From Trebonia sp963767685 (GTDB taxonomy: Bacteria; Actinomycetota; Actinomycetes; Streptosporangiales; Streptosporangiaceae): a stretch of 64,000 bases of DNA. The translations under genes and the position numbers were made by a program. Positions 1 to 8,879 of this stretch are shown in pieces; position 1 is the first letter of the stretch; the number at the start of each line of letters is the position of its first letter. The stretch spans positions 62,001-126,000 of the forward strand of contig CAVYEZ010000015.1 of the NCBI GenBank assembly GCA_963767685.1. The letters run 5' to 3'. The notes below the pieces were generated by a model. The model was not told where the DNA came from and made no database searches. It saw nothing but the letters and a program-made list of their open reading frames with translations.

Positions 1-289
1 CGAGGACCACGATGACGAGCTGGCCGATCAGCGCGAGCCCGACCAGGCTCGTCTGCGTCGGGTCGAACCCGGTCTGGTCCTGCGGCGCCATCTGGGACCA
101 GTGCGCGGCCGTGCCCGCGCAGTCCGCGATGGCCCACCCGACGCCGGCCAGCACCAGCAGGATGAGGGTCCAGTAGGTAGACCGCACCGAGCGGATCTTG
201 GTGAGTTCCGAGCGGAGCGTGCCGACGATGCCGTCCCGCGCGCTCAGCGCCTGCGCCGGCCGGGAAACCCCGGCGATCACTGTTGCCAT
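1..289 (-). CDS. ABC-2 type transporter permease, N-terminal part
   Basis: The reading frame starts at ATG (complement of 287-289) and runs off the left edge of the window, so only about 96 residues are seen. After a cytoplasmic stretch ending in a basic ELTKIRSVRS segment, a hydrophobic helix (TYWTLILLVLAGVGWAI) begins, then an outside loop and a second helix (LVGLALIGQLVIVVL). This is the usual start of an ABC-2 exporter permease. It lies 11 bp downstream of the ATPase gene on the same strand, so the two probably form one exporter. The substrate cannot be told. Confidence 0.85.
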   Translation of the reverse strand, partial: MATVIAGVSRPAQALSARDGIVGTLRSELTKIRSVRSTYWTLILLVLAGVGWAIADCAGTAAHWSQMAPQDQTGFDPTQTSLVGLALIGQLVIVVL

Positions 290-300
290 GTCAAAGCCTC

Positions 301-1230
301 CTAAGCCACGTGCTGACGGTCGGGCAGGGCCGCGTGGTACTCCACGCTGTCCGCGGTGAGTTCCATGAACGCCTGCTCAAGCGACACCCTGGCCGCCGAC
401 AGGTGGTGCACCGGGACGCCGGCGGCGAAGGCAACGCCGCCGACCTCGGCCTCGGCCAGCCCCTGGACCCGCAGTCGGCCCGGCTCCGCCTCCGGGGCCA
501 CGGAGCCGCCCGCCCGGGTGAGCGCGCGCGCGAGCGCATCCGGCGCCGGCGTCTGCACCAGCACCGTATTGCCGGAACCGCGGGCGATGAACTCGGCCAT
601 CGGGCAGTCCGCGACGAGCCTGCCCTTGCCGACCACGATGAGGTGGTCGGCGGTGTTCTCCATCTCCGACATCAGGTGGCTGGACACGAACACCACCCGG
701 CCTTCGGCCGCCAGCGACCGCATCAGCGTGCGGATCCACACGATGCCCTCGGGATCGAGCCCGTTCACCGGCTCGTCGAACATCAGCACCTGCGGATCAC
801 CGAGCAGCGCCGCCGCGACGCCGAGCCGCTGGCTCATGCCGAGCGAGAAGCCCTTGGAGCGCTTGCCCGCGACGTCGGACAGCCCGACGATGCCAAGCAC
901 CTCGTCCACTCGGCGCACCGGGATGCGGTTGGTCTGCGCCAGGCACAGCAGGTGGCTGCGCGCGCTCCGGCCGCCGTGCACCGCCCGCGCGTCGAGCAGC
1001 GCGCCCACCTCGTGCGTCGGGCTGGCCGCCCGGCGGTGCGTCCGGCCGTCGACCGTGACCGTCCCGGCCGTCGGCCGGTCGAGGCCGAGGATCAGCCTCA
1101 TCGTGGTGCTCTTCCCGGCCCCGTTGGGGCCGAGGAAGCCGGTCACCACGCCGGGTCGCACCCTGAAGTCCAAGTCGTCGACCGCGAGTCTCGACCCGTA
1201 CCTTTTAGTCAGTCCGCGAGCCTCAATCAT
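301..1230 (-). CDS. ABC transporter ATP-binding protein
   Basis: A 309-residue ATPase of the drug/antibiotic exporter type. Walker A is GPNGAGKST (residues 34-42), the signature is SLGMSQRLG (129-137), Walker B is VLMFDEP (148-154) and a D-loop NGLDPEG follows. It should drive the membrane partner encoded just downstream at 1-289. The C-terminal 90 residues after the nucleotide domain match the extra domain of self-resistance exporters such as DrrA-like proteins. The ATG start follows a GGGAGGACGGC-type ribosome site in the complement. The divergent neighbour is a small cupin gene. Substrate unknown. Confidence 0.93.
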   Translation of the reverse strand: MIEARGLTKRYGSRLAVDDLDFRVRPGVVTGFLGPNGAGKSTTMRLILGLDRPTAGTVTVDGRTHRRAASPTHEVGALLDARAVHGGRSARSHLLCLAQTNRIPVRRVDEVLGIVGLSDVAGKRSKGFSLGMSQRLGVAAALLGDPQVLMFDEPVNGLDPEGIVWIRTLMRSLAAEGRVVFVSSHLMSEMENTADHLIVVGKGRLVADCPMAEFIARGSGNTVLVQTPAPDALARALTRAGGSVAPEAEPGRLRVQGLAEAEVGGVAFAAGVPVHHLSAARVSLEQAFMELTADSVEYHAALPDRQHVA

Positions 1231-1402
1231 TGCCGTCCTCCCTGTTCAGCGGGATTTCCTCGCAAAACTGACGTTACGGAGAGCAGTCGTTGGACGGCAG
1301 CCGGCGCTCCCCCAACTTCGGTCTGGGGGATAACCTCCAGGCGAAGAATTCCGGCCGGAAACCCGGGCACTACTACTGCGGCGACGACTTCTGGGGGCGA
1401 CG

Positions 1403-1747
1403 ATGCAGAAGCTTTCACTCGACGCGCTGGCGCGCGAACTCCTCGGCCATGCGGTCGAGGGCGGGAAACCGGGCGACAGCCGCGCGTCGCGGACGGTCGT
1501 CGGCGGGCACGAGAAGTCGCTCCGCCAGACCGTCATAGCGCTCGCCAAGGGCGCCGCGCTCGCCGAGCACGCCAGCCCGGGCGAGGCCACGCTGATCGTG
1601 CTCCGCGGCCGGGTCACCCTCACGGCGGGCACCGAGTCGTGGGAAGGCCGCGAGGGCGACCTGCTCATCCTCCCGGACGCCCCGCACAGCCTGACCGCGC
1701 TGGCGGACTCCGCCGTCCTCCTCACCGTCGTCAAGCACGCGGGGTAG
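1403..1747 (+). CDS. small cupin-domain protein
   Basis: A 114-residue single-domain cupin. The barrel covers about residues 40-110: GEATLIVLRGRVTL is cupin motif 1 without the usual metal histidine pair, and GDLLILPDAPHSLTAL is motif 2 with one conserved histidine. Loss of motif 1 histidines makes a metal enzyme less likely than a binding or regulatory role. The ATG is preceded by GGGGGCGACG. It is divergent from the ABC exporter operon, and a gene remnant follows immediately. Specific function is not recognisable. Confidence 0.8.
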   Translation: MQKLSLDALARELLGHAVEGGKPGDSRASRTVVGGHEKSLRQTVIALAKGAALAEHASPGEATLIVLRGRVTLTAGTESWEGREGDLLILPDAPHSLTALADSAVLLTVVKHAG

Positions 1748-1751
1748 CGGC

Positions 1752-1863
1752 CGGGTCCTGGAACCGGTCCCGCTGCCGGCCGCGATGCCCGCGGACCTGC
1801 GCAGGAAGATCATGGGGCGAGAACGCCGACCGGCTCTACGGGCAGCGCCTCCGCCGCGGCTAA
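1752..1863 (+). pseudogene. C-terminal remnant of an amidohydrolase, frameshifted
   Basis: About 37 codons remain. One frame reads PAAMPADLRRKIM and the next frame continues GENADRLYGQRLRRG before a stop at 1861-1863. Together they give the typical tail (RRKIMGENADRLYG) of an amidohydrolase-2 family enzyme. The change of frame lies in a GGGG run near 1813-1817 and is explained by one extra G. All sequence 5-prime of this tail is missing; the cupin stop codon is only 4 bp upstream. This looks like the end of a deleted gene. The family call rests on a short motif. Confidence 0.5.
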
Positions 1864-1941
1864 AGCGATGAGTTTTACCGGTGCGGGCCGTCCTCCCTGG
1901 TGACCGCTAGGATCAAGTCCCGTGCTAAGGATGATGCGCCA

Positions 1942-2334
1942 GTGAGTGAACTGCCCGACGACGTCCGCCGCTTGTTCAGCGGAGCCAACACCGCCCATCT
2001 CGCGACGCTGCTGCCCGACGGCGCGCCGCACAGCGTGCCCCTCTGGGTTGACCTGGAAGGTGACCAGATCGCGCTGCTCACCTCCGCGGACTCCCGCAAG
2101 GGGCGCAACCTCGACCGCGATCCCCGCGTCGCCATCTCGGTCACCGACAAGGACCAGCCGTTCGTCATGGCCACGGTGCGCGGCCGCGTCGCCGAGCGGG
2201 TGGAAGGCGACCGCGGCTGGGCGATCATCGACCGCATCGCGCAGAAGTACATCGGCGGCCCCTACCCGCAGCGCACCGACCGCGTCGTCTACCTGATCGA
2301 GCCGGAGCACGTAACCGGGACCAGCTTCGGCTGA
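1942..2334 (+). CDS. PPOX-class F420/flavin-dependent oxidoreductase
   Basis: Split-barrel protein of the pyridoxamine-phosphate-oxidase fold. The N-terminus SELPDDVRRLFSGANTAHLATLLPDGAPHSVPLWV is the classic opening strand pair; KGRNLDRDPRVAISV and the DKDQPFVMATVRGRV strand follow. About 130 residues, normal for the actinobacterial F420-binding branch. An upstream in-frame GTG at 1900 is possible, but GTG 1942 puts the start right before the conserved fold and has AAGG 11 bp upstream. Cofactor (F420 or FMN) and substrate cannot be read from the sequence. Confidence 0.85.
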   Translation: MSELPDDVRRLFSGANTAHLATLLPDGAPHSVPLWVDLEGDQIALLTSADSRKGRNLDRDPRVAISVTDKDQPFVMATVRGRVAERVEGDRGWAIIDRIAQKYIGGPYPQRTDRVVYLIEPEHVTGTSFG

Positions 2335-2451
2335 CCCGAGGGCCGGCTCTCATACTCCGGTATGTCCCGAGAATCCGCCCACGGGGTGATGTATTCGCGA
2401 TCCTCTTTAGGCATGCTCTAAGGGCCGACCCTGGGATGGGAGGTCTCGCGG

Positions 2452-3948
2452 GTGCTGGGCCTGAGTAAGCGTCCGGATGAGGCGAGCGGACCGGCGGTCG
2501 TCGGCCTGCTCGTGTGCGTGCTGGTCTTCGTTGGCGGGCTGGCGGTGCTGGCCGCGCTCGTGCCGGTCGGTCACGGGTTCGCCCCGAAGGGCGGTGGCTG
2601 GTTCACCCCGGCGGTCGTCGGCGGCGTGTTCACGCTGCATCCGCTGCTGGTGGCCGTCCCGTGGGCGGCCTGCTTCGTTCTCGGGCTGCTGGACTGGCGT
2701 CACCCGGGCCGCGTCGAGCACCTGGACCTGCTGGCGCTCGCCGCCTTCTTTCCCGTGGCCATGCTGCTCAGCGACGATGAAGGCCAGGCGGGCCTGTGGC
2801 TGGCGGCCATCGCCCTCGGCTGGCTGTTCGGCCGCCTGGTCGGCGTGGCCCTCGGGTGGTGGCCCATGCCCGAGCTGCGCCCGTCCGTCAGCTCCCGGCG
2901 GATGCGCCTGGCCATCCTGCTCCTGCTGCTTGTCCGGCTGGGCAGCATCGCCGGGGGCAACATCCTGGACGTCGGCCAGGCGAGTTCGCTCGGCGCCTGG
3001 CGCCTGCTGCACGGGCTGCACCTGTACGGCGCGGTGTCCTGGCAGGGCCCCACCGGGCTCAGCGTCTACCACCCGGACAGCTACGGCCCGTTCGCCTACT
3101 ACGCCTACCTCCCGTTCGCGGCCGTCCTCCCGGCGGCGCCGGCCGTGGTCGCGACGCTGCTTCCGGCGCTGTGCTTCGACGGGCTGACCCTCGCGGGACT
3201 GTACAAGCTCGGCCGGCGGCTCGGCGGCCGGCCGCTGGCCCGCGCGTTCGTGTTCACGTACCTCATCTTCCCGTTTCCCGACCTCTCGCTAATGGGGGAG
3301 ACCAACGACGCGCTGATCGCCGCCCTCTGCGTCTGGACGATCGCCGTGGCGATGGAGCGCCCGGCCGCCCGCGGGCTGCTCATGGCGGCCGTCACGCTGA
3401 CCAAGTTCCTCCCCGGGCTGCTGGCGGTGCAGTTCCTCGGCGTGCGGCCGGGCCGGCGGCGCTACGCGCTGGCGCTCGCCGCCTCGCTCGCCGCGATGCT
3501 CGCCTGGCCGCTCATCACCGCGGGCCCGGCCCAGTTCCTCGACTCGACGGTGGGCTACCAGCTGATCCAGCGGGGCGGCGGCGTGCAGTTCAGCATCTGG
3601 ACCGACCTGCCGCACGCGGCCCTCGTGGCCCGGCCGGCGCTCGCCGCCGCGCTGCTGCTGCTCGCGCTCTCACCGCTGGTACGCCCGCCCGTAACCGGCC
3701 CGCGGGAGCACGCCGCGCTCGCCGCCGCGCTTCTCATCGGCGGGCAGCTCCTGCTCGGGTACTGGTTCTACAGCTATCTCACCTGGTGCTACCCGCTCCT
3801 CGTGATCGCGACCGTGCGGGCCCGACCGGACGAGAAAGCGGCCGGGCCGGGGGCGCGGGAGGACAAGGCACGGGAGGACGAGGCGCAGCGGGAGCCGAGC
3901 ATGGCCGACATCGCCAGCGGCCTGCCGGTGAGATCCGGGCGCGCGTGA
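2452..3948 (+). CDS. polytopic membrane glycosyltransferase, GT87/DUF2029-like
   Basis: A 498-residue protein with about ten or more membrane helices. A large loop carries YHPDSYGPFAYYAY, and GETNDALIAALCVW is followed by LTKFLPGLLAVQF; such loops are typical of polyprenyl-phosphate-mannose or arabinose dependent GT87 enzymes of actinomycete cell envelopes. GTG start with GGGAGG 8 bp upstream. The C-terminus is a charged cytoplasmic tail. It would transfer a sugar on the outer face of the membrane; the acceptor is unknown. Other C-type glycosyltransferase families are possible. Confidence 0.7.
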   Translation: MLGLSKRPDEASGPAVVGLLVCVLVFVGGLAVLAALVPVGHGFAPKGGGWFTPAVVGGVFTLHPLLVAVPWAACFVLGLLDWRHPGRVEHLDLLALAAFFPVAMLLSDDEGQAGLWLAAIALGWLFGRLVGVALGWWPMPELRPSVSSRRMRLAILLLLLVRLGSIAGGNILDVGQASSLGAWRLLHGLHLYGAVSWQGPTGLSVYHPDSYGPFAYYAYLPFAAVLPAAPAVVATLLPALCFDGLTLAGLYKLGRRLGGRPLARAFVFTYLIFPFPDLSLMGETNDALIAALCVWTIAVAMERPAARGLLMAAVTLTKFLPGLLAVQFLGVRPGRRRYALALAASLAAMLAWPLITAGPAQFLDSTVGYQLIQRGGGVQFSIWTDLPHAALVARPALAAALLLLALSPLVRPPVTGPREHAALAAALLIGGQLLLGYWFYSYLTWCYPLLVIATVRARPDEKAAGPGAREDKAREDEAQREPSMADIASGLPVRSGRA

Positions 3949-4005
3949 CGTCATCACCGCGGACAGCGGGGACAAGCCCGCAACGAAGCAGGCAGGGAAG
4001 GCCTG

Positions 4006-4201
4006 GTGAAACTTCTCCTCACGGACTCAGGCATCACGAACCCGAGCATTTCCGGCGCGCGGTCGACCTCCTGGGCAAGCCGATTGCCGAGTCCAGCGCG
4101 CTCTGCATTCCCACGGCGGCCTACGGGCACCCCGAGGCCGGCCCGGGCGCGGCCTGGCGCTGGCTCACCGGACGAGGCCCCGCCCCCGTGATCTCGGCGC
4201 T
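4006..4201 (+). pseudogene. N-terminal remnant of a peptidase S51 / PepE-like protein, frameshifted and truncated
   Basis: A GTG start with GGGAAGG upstream opens MKLLLTDSGITNPSI, the usual start of S51-family proteins. After a one-base loss in the GCGCGG run near 4055, another frame continues VDLLGKPIAESSALC and then IPTAAYGHP, which are the next conserved segments. About 65 residues remain of a family that is normally about 200. The catalytic serine region is absent because the sequence stops where the convergent XRE gene ends. So this is a broken gene, not a functional dipeptidase. Confidence 0.6.
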
Positions 4202-4750
4202 TCACCGCGGGTAGAGCATCAGCAGCAGCGCCCGGTTGTCGGCTTCCAGGCCGTGGTAGACGTGCGGCTGAGCGGCGTCGTGGTGAATGGAGTCACCGGC
4301 GGCGAGGTCGGCCGGCCGGGCGGCCGGGCCGGCCCGGACCGCGCCCCGGGTGATGACGAGGCACTCCCGCACGCCGGGCAGGTGAGCGTCGGAGTCCTGC
4401 CGCTCGCCGTCGACGGCCAGCTCGTACACCTCCACGGTGCCCGGTGCGTCCAGCCGGTGCAGCAGCCGGGCGTGCACCGCGGCGCCGTCCACCCGGGCGC
4501 CCTCGCCGGCCCTGACCACCACCGTCGGCGTCGGCCGGCTGTCCAGCAGGTCGCCGAGCGGCACGTCGAGCGCGGTGGCCAGCGCCCACAGCGTGCTCAG
4601 GGTGGGATTGCCGTCGCCGAGCTCGAGCGCGTGCAGCGTGGACTTGCCGAGGCCCGCCGCCGTCGCCAGGTCCGCCAGCGACATGCCCGCGGCCCGGCGG
4701 TGCCTGCGCACGTTGTGCCCGACGGTGTCCGAGATAGCCATGGCGTCCAT
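4202..4750 (-). CDS. XRE-family transcriptional regulator with C-terminal cupin
   Basis: About 182 residues. The helix-turn-helix (VGHNVRRHRRAAGMSLADLA, then GLGKSTLHALELGDGNPTLSTLWALATAL) fills residues 8-68, and a cupin sensor domain follows (GAVRAGPAARPADLAAGDSIHHDAAQPH). This two-domain plan is common for regulators of amino-acid and polyamine metabolism. It is divergent from the aminotransferase at 4819 with under 70 bp between them, so it probably controls that gene and itself. Start chosen at MDAMAIS; the further upstream in-frame codon would overlap the promoter region. Confidence 0.88.
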   Translation of the reverse strand: MDAMAISDTVGHNVRRHRRAAGMSLADLATAAGLGKSTLHALELGDGNPTLSTLWALATALDVPLGDLLDSRPTPTVVVRAGEGARVDGAAVHARLLHRLDAPGTVEVYELAVDGERQDSDAHLPGVRECLVITRGAVRAGPAARPADLAAGDSIHHDAAQPHVYHGLEADNRALLLMLYPR

Positions 4751-4818
4751 TTTACCGAGATATTCGTCCGGTATAGTAACCATAGCGATGAAACCGCCGA
4801 CCGCCCCGAGGAGCTCTC

Positions 4819-5979
4819 ATGCCCGTCTCGCGCCTGGCGCACATCCCGGGAATCGGCGTGGACGAGGTCGGTGACGCCGCCGACGCGACCGGGAACCCCA
4901 ACCTGCTGCGCCTGGAGAACCTCGACACCGACGTTCCCCCGCCGGCCGTCGCCCGGGAGATCACCCGCGCCGCCGTCGACGACGATGACGCCAACAGCTA
5001 CCTGCCCTTCCAGGGCCATCGCGCGCTCCGCGAGGCCGCGGCCGGGCACGTCGGCGCCATGACCGGCACCCGCTACGACCCCGGCACGGAGTGCGTCAGC
5101 GTGGCCGGCGGCCTCAACGGCATCCTGAACGTCCTGCTCGCCACCGTCGAGCCCGGCCAGGAGGTCGTCATCGCCGACCCGATCTACGCCGGGCTCGTCA
5201 ACCGCATCCGGCTGGCGGGCGGCGTTCCCCGGCATGTGCGGTGCGTTCCCGGCGCGCAGGGCTGGGCCACGGACCCGGGCGAGCTCGCGGCGGCGATCGG
5301 GCCCCAGACGGCCGCGGTGCTGCTGATGAGCCCGGCCATGCCGACCGGCGCCGTCCTGTCGGGCGCGCATTTCGACGCCATCGCCGGCCCGGTCGACCGG
5401 CACCGTGCCTGGGTCATCTGGGACGCCGCGATGGAACGGCTGGTCTTCGGCGGCAGCCGGCCGGTGCACCCCGGCGCGCACCCGGGCCTGGCCGCCCGCA
5501 CCATCACGGTGGGCTCCGCCTCCAAGGAACTGCGGATGATCGGCTGGCGCGTGGGCTGGGTCGTCGGCCCCCGGCCGATCATGCGGGACATCCGCCTGGT
5601 TGGCCTGACCAATGTCGTCTGCCAGGTCGGCATCGCCCAGCGGGCCGTGGCCGCGGCGCTGCGGCACCCGGACGCCGCGGCGGACGTGGCGGCCGCCACC
5701 CGCGTGTGGCAAGACCGGTGCGACCACATCCTCGATCAGCTCAGCGGTTACCCCTGCATCCGCCCGGACGGCGGCTGGTCGCTGCTCGTCGACTGCGCCG
5801 GGCTGGGCCTGTCCGCCGCGGAGGCGTCGCGGCGGCTGTTTACCCGCGGCGAGGTCGCGGCGACGCCCATGACCGGCTGGGGGCCGGGCGGCGAGCGCTA
5901 CCTGCGCCTCGTTTTCGCCAACGAGCCCCTCGAACGGCTCGGCGACCTGCGGGCCCGGTTCGACGCCGCGCTGGCCTGA
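4819..5979 (+). CDS. PLP-dependent aminotransferase, class I/II
   Basis: A 386-residue fold-type I aminotransferase. The Schiff-base lysine is K236 in VGSASKELRMIGWR, the pyridine-binding aspartate is D202 in WVIWDAAMERL, and GGLNGILNVLLATVEPG forms the phosphate-side turn. NSYLPFQGHRALREAAA is the usual substrate-loop region. ATG with GAGGAG 7 bp upstream. It is divergent from an XRE-cupin regulator. The family covers aspartate, aromatic and alanine transaminases, and the substrate cannot be assigned from motifs alone. Confidence 0.92.
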   Translation: MPVSRLAHIPGIGVDEVGDAADATGNPNLLRLENLDTDVPPPAVAREITRAAVDDDDANSYLPFQGHRALREAAAGHVGAMTGTRYDPGTECVSVAGGLNGILNVLLATVEPGQEVVIADPIYAGLVNRIRLAGGVPRHVRCVPGAQGWATDPGELAAAIGPQTAAVLLMSPAMPTGAVLSGAHFDAIAGPVDRHRAWVIWDAAMERLVFGGSRPVHPGAHPGLAARTITVGSASKELRMIGWRVGWVVGPRPIMRDIRLVGLTNVVCQVGIAQRAVAAALRHPDAAADVAAATRVWQDRCDHILDQLSGYPCIRPDGGWSLLVDCAGLGLSAAEASRRLFTRGEVAATPMTGWGPGGERYLRLVFANEPLERLGDLRARFDAALA

Positions 5980-6020
5980 GCCGGTGGAACCGCTGGGCCA
6001 GGCGTCGGCGGACGCAAATT

Positions 6021-6065
6021 TAGTGGACAGCATCCACTAAGGCGCATATGGTGGACAGCGTCCAC
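6021..6065. promoter_or_regulatory. two related palindromes upstream of the carbonic anhydrase gene
   Basis: TAGTGGACAGCATCCACTA (6021-6039) has perfect 7-bp arms. A second site, GTGGACAGCGTCCAC (6051-6065), has 6-bp arms. Both share GTGGACAGCxTCCAC. Centres are 28 bp apart, and the second site ends 20 bp before the start codon and 8 bp before the AGGAGGA ribosome site. The form suits a dimeric repressor such as TetR. No regulator gene is directly adjacent; the nearest TetR gene is at 6766-7467. Confidence 0.55.
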
Positions 6066-6085
6066 AAGCAAGTAGGAGGAGTCCC

Positions 6086-6628
6086 ATGACCGCCGCTATG
6101 ACCTCGCTGCTTGAGCGTAATGACCAGTTCGCCCGCGCCTACAGTCCGGTGCCGCTCGGCCTGCCCGCGGCGCGGGTGATGGTCCTCACCTGCGTCGATC
6201 ACCGGGTCGACCCCGCGATCACCCTCGGGCTCAAACTCGGCGACGCCCCCGTCCTGCGCAACGCGGGGGGACGCGTCACCGAGTCCGTCATCGGGGAAAT
6301 CGCCTATCTGGCCTTCCTCGGCAGGCGCCTGTTCAGCGTGCAGCTCACGGAGGACCGGCGTTTCGAGGTCGCGGTCATCCACCACACGCAGTGCGGGACG
6401 GGCTTCCTCGCCGACCCCGCCTTCCGGCAGGAGGCCGCCGAGGCGACCGGCGTCGACGAGGCGGAACTGGAGGCCACCGCCGTCGGCGACCCGCACGTTA
6501 CCGTCGCCGCCGACGTCGACCGCCTGCTCGCCTCGCCCTTGCTCCCGCCGATGATGGGCGTCTCCGGTCACGTGTACGACCTCGAGACCGGGCGCGTCAC
6601 CACGGTGGTCAGCACCCGCTACGCCTAG
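6086..6628 (+). CDS. beta-class carbonic anhydrase
   Basis: A 180-residue enzyme for CO2/bicarbonate interconversion. The zinc ligands and catalytic dyad are visible: C36, D38 and R40 in VLTCVDHRVD, H100 and C103 in VIHHTQCG. RNAGGRVTES is the conserved active-site loop. Strong ribosome site AGGAGGA with 5-bp spacing to ATG. Two palindromes lie just upstream, so expression is probably repressor-controlled. Carboxysome or transport genes are absent nearby, so a housekeeping or pH role is more likely. Confidence 0.93.
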   Translation: MTAAMTSLLERNDQFARAYSPVPLGLPAARVMVLTCVDHRVDPAITLGLKLGDAPVLRNAGGRVTESVIGEIAYLAFLGRRLFSVQLTEDRRFEVAVIHHTQCGTGFLADPAFRQEAAEATGVDEAELEATAVGDPHVTVAADVDRLLASPLLPPMMGVSGHVYDLETGRVTTVVSTRYA

Positions 6629-6765
6629 CCAGCCCGGCCAATCCCGCGGGTCAGCGGGCACGGGCCCGTCGGCCGCGTCACCACGCGGCGGGCGGGCCCG
6701 CCCTATGTCCCGGGCCCGCGCCAAGTCCCGGGCCCGCGGCGGCAGCAGGGCAATCACGTTGCTGC

Positions 6766-7467
6766 TCACAGACCCCGGCCGATGAACGCGAGGGTGAGTT
6801 CCTCGATGTGCCGCCGGGCGGCCTCGGGCGCATCGCGCAGGGGGCCCTCCCCGGCCAGCACGGCCAGCCCGTGCACCGCGGACCAGATGGGGTACTCGAT
6901 CCCGTCGCGGTGCCGCGGGTCGAGCACGCCGGCGTCGGCCAGCTCGTCGAGCACCGTGCGGAGCTGGCCCAGGGGCGTGCGGTCCGGCTCCGCTCCCTGG
7001 TCCGTTGCCCCGGACTCACGGGCCCCGGACTCAGGGGCACCGTAGGCGTGCTGCTGCGGCAGCGCGAACGCGGTCGCGAACAGCCCCGGTTCCTCGCGGG
7101 CGAACCGCAGGTACGCCAGGCCGATCGCGCCCAGCCGGCCGCGCGCCGCGGCCGGATCGCCGTGCCTGCCCGGCACGCGGGCGACGTCGGCGGCCATCCG
7201 GTCCCCGAACTCGCCCATGGCCGCCGCGCAGACCGCGGCGAGGAGCTCATCCCGGTCGGCGAAGTGCCGGTAGGCGGCGTTGGGGACCACGCCCACCATG
7301 CGGGTCGCCTCGCGGAGCACGACGCCATCGGGGCCGCCGGTCCGGGCCAGCTCCAGCCCCGCGGCGATGAGGCCGTCGCGGACGGCACCGCGCGGACGGC
7401 GCCGCCGGTCGGCCTGGCCCGCCTCCGCCTGCGCCTGGCTGGCGGTCACGGTTCCCAGTACACGCAT
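6766..7467 (-). CDS. TetR/AcrR-family transcriptional regulator
   Basis: 233 residues. The DNA-binding helices are in about residues 30-75: GLIAAGLELARTGGPDGVVLREATRMVGVVPNAAYRHFADRDELLAAV, a classic TetR_N module. The C-terminal ligand domain (LGAIGLAYLRFAREEPGLFATAF) resembles the TetR_C WHG type. Start taken at MRVLGTVTASQ. The gene lies 26 bp downstream of the MFS exporter gene on the same strand, so both are probably co-transcribed and the regulator represses the exporter. Confidence 0.92.
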   Translation of the reverse strand: MRVLGTVTASQAQAEAGQADRRRRPRGAVRDGLIAAGLELARTGGPDGVVLREATRMVGVVPNAAYRHFADRDELLAAVCAAAMGEFGDRMAADVARVPGRHGDPAAARGRLGAIGLAYLRFAREEPGLFATAFALPQQHAYGAPESGARESGATDQGAEPDRTPLGQLRTVLDELADAGVLDPRHRDGIEYPIWSAVHGLAVLAGEGPLRDAPEAARRHIEELTLAFIGRGL

Positions 7468-7493
7468 GCCCACCAGTATCGGGCATGCGGCGG

Positions 7494-8879
7494 TCAGCGC
7501 CCCCGCACGAGACCGACGAGGGCGCCGCTCGCGGCCAGGATCGCGATGCTGGCCCACAGGGCCAGGTGCAGCCCGGGGAAGAAATGCCCGCCGCCGGCGA
7601 GGGCGCCGAAGAGGGCGACGCCGAGCAGGCTCCCGGCCTGACGGAAGGCGGTCAGCGCGCCGGCGGCGACCCCGGAGCGGGACCGGTCCACCCCCGACAG
7701 CAGCAGGCCGGTCATCGGCGGGACGAGCAGCCCCAGGCCGCCGCCGAGCAGGATCTGCTGGCCGACCAGGGCCGGGTAGCCGGTCGCCGGCCCCGCCCAC
7801 AGCAGCCCGGCGCACCCGATGGCCATGGCCGCCAGGCCGGCGAGAATGGCCCCGCCCCGGCCGACGGCCGCGACGACCCGGCCGCTGAGCAGGTTCGCAG
7901 CCAGGATGGCGGCCGTCATGGGCGCGAACGCCAGGCCGGCGCGCAGCGCCGACATCCCCTGCTGCTCCTGGAAGAGCAGGCTGAACAGGAAGATCAGCCC
8001 GTAGAAGCAGACGTTGACGAGGAACCCCACGCTCACCGGGGCGACGAACGGCCGGTGGCGGAACAGGGACAGCGGCAGCATCGGCTGCGCCGCGCGCGCC
8101 TCGGCCCGGATGAATGCCGCGGCGGCCAGCGCCGACACCACCAGGCCGCCGATCACCCACGGGCCGCCGAAGCCGCCGGACCCCGCTTCGATAATGGCCG
8201 CGGCGAAGGCGGCGAGCGCGATGACCGCGCTGACGGCCCCGGCCAGGTCCATGCCGCGCCGCGCTGCCCGCGGCGTCTCCTTGGCGTAGCGCCACACGAG
8301 CCAGAGCCCGGCCAGGCCGATCGGGGTGTTGATGAAGAAGATGCTTCGCCAGCCGAGCGTCGCGATCAGGATGCCGCCGACGACCGGCCCGCCCGACAGC
8401 GCGGCGCTGGCGCCCGCAGCCCACTGCCCGATGGCCCTGGCCCGGTCGGCCGGACTGGTGAAGGTGTAGTTGAGCAGCGCGAGCGAGCAGGAGCCGAGCA
8501 GCGCGGCGCCCGCCCCCTGCACGGCCCTGGCCGCGATCAGCACGGCGAAGTCCGGCGCCAGGCCGCAGGCCATCGACGCGGCCACGAAGATCACGAAGCC
8601 GGCGCACAGCACCCGCTTCGCGCCGAACCGGTCGCCGAGGGCGCCCGCGGGCAGGATCAGCGCGGCGAACATCAAGACGTAGGAGCTGACGACCCACTGC
8701 AGTTCGGCGATGCCGCCGCCGAACGTGGCGCCGATCGCCTTCACCGCGACGTTGACGACGGTGACGTCGAGCTGTATCACCCCGAAGCCGAGGCTCGTCC
8801 CGATCAGCGTGGCGGCGCGCGGCCAGGCGGCCGGCCGCCGCGCCGGCGCCGCGGCGGTGCGAGTGTCGGGTTTGGTCAT
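7494..8879 (-). CDS. MFS drug-efflux transporter, DHA2 (14-helix) type
   Basis: 461 residues with about 14 predicted helices. Helix 1 carries IQLDVTVVNVAVKAI, the loop 2-3 motif is GALGDRFGAKRV and helix 5 carries GPVVGGILIATLGWRSIFFINTPIG, the antiporter motif of EmrB/QacA proteins. It should export a hydrophobic toxic compound with proton antiport. It is first in a two-gene unit with the TetR gene at 6766-7467. The divergent neighbour encodes a membrane EEP hydrolase. Ligand unknown. Confidence 0.93.
   Translation of the reverse strand: MTKPDTRTAAAPARRPAAWPRAATLIGTSLGFGVIQLDVTVVNVAVKAIGATFGGGIAELQWVVSSYVLMFAALILPAGALGDRFGAKRVLCAGFVIFVAASMACGLAPDFAVLIAARAVQGAGAALLGSCSLALLNYTFTSPADRARAIGQWAAGASAALSGGPVVGGILIATLGWRSIFFINTPIGLAGLWLVWRYAKETPRAARRGMDLAGAVSAVIALAAFAAAIIEAGSGGFGGPWVIGGLVVSALAAAAFIRAEARAAQPMLPLSLFRHRPFVAPVSVGFLVNVCFYGLIFLFSLLFQEQQGMSALRAGLAFAPMTAAILAANLLSGRVVAAVGRGGAILAGLAAMAIGCAGLLWAGPATGYPALVGQQILLGGGLGLLVPPMTGLLLSGVDRSRSGVAAGALTAFRQAGSLLGVALFGALAGGGHFFPGLHLALWASIAILAASGALVGLVRGR

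Noticed and set aside
283..1863. Long open frame of 526 codons on the plus strand over the ABC ATPase gene
   Set aside because: It is antisense to a clear ATPase gene and its translation is Arg/Ala/Pro-rich without any motif; a result of high GC.
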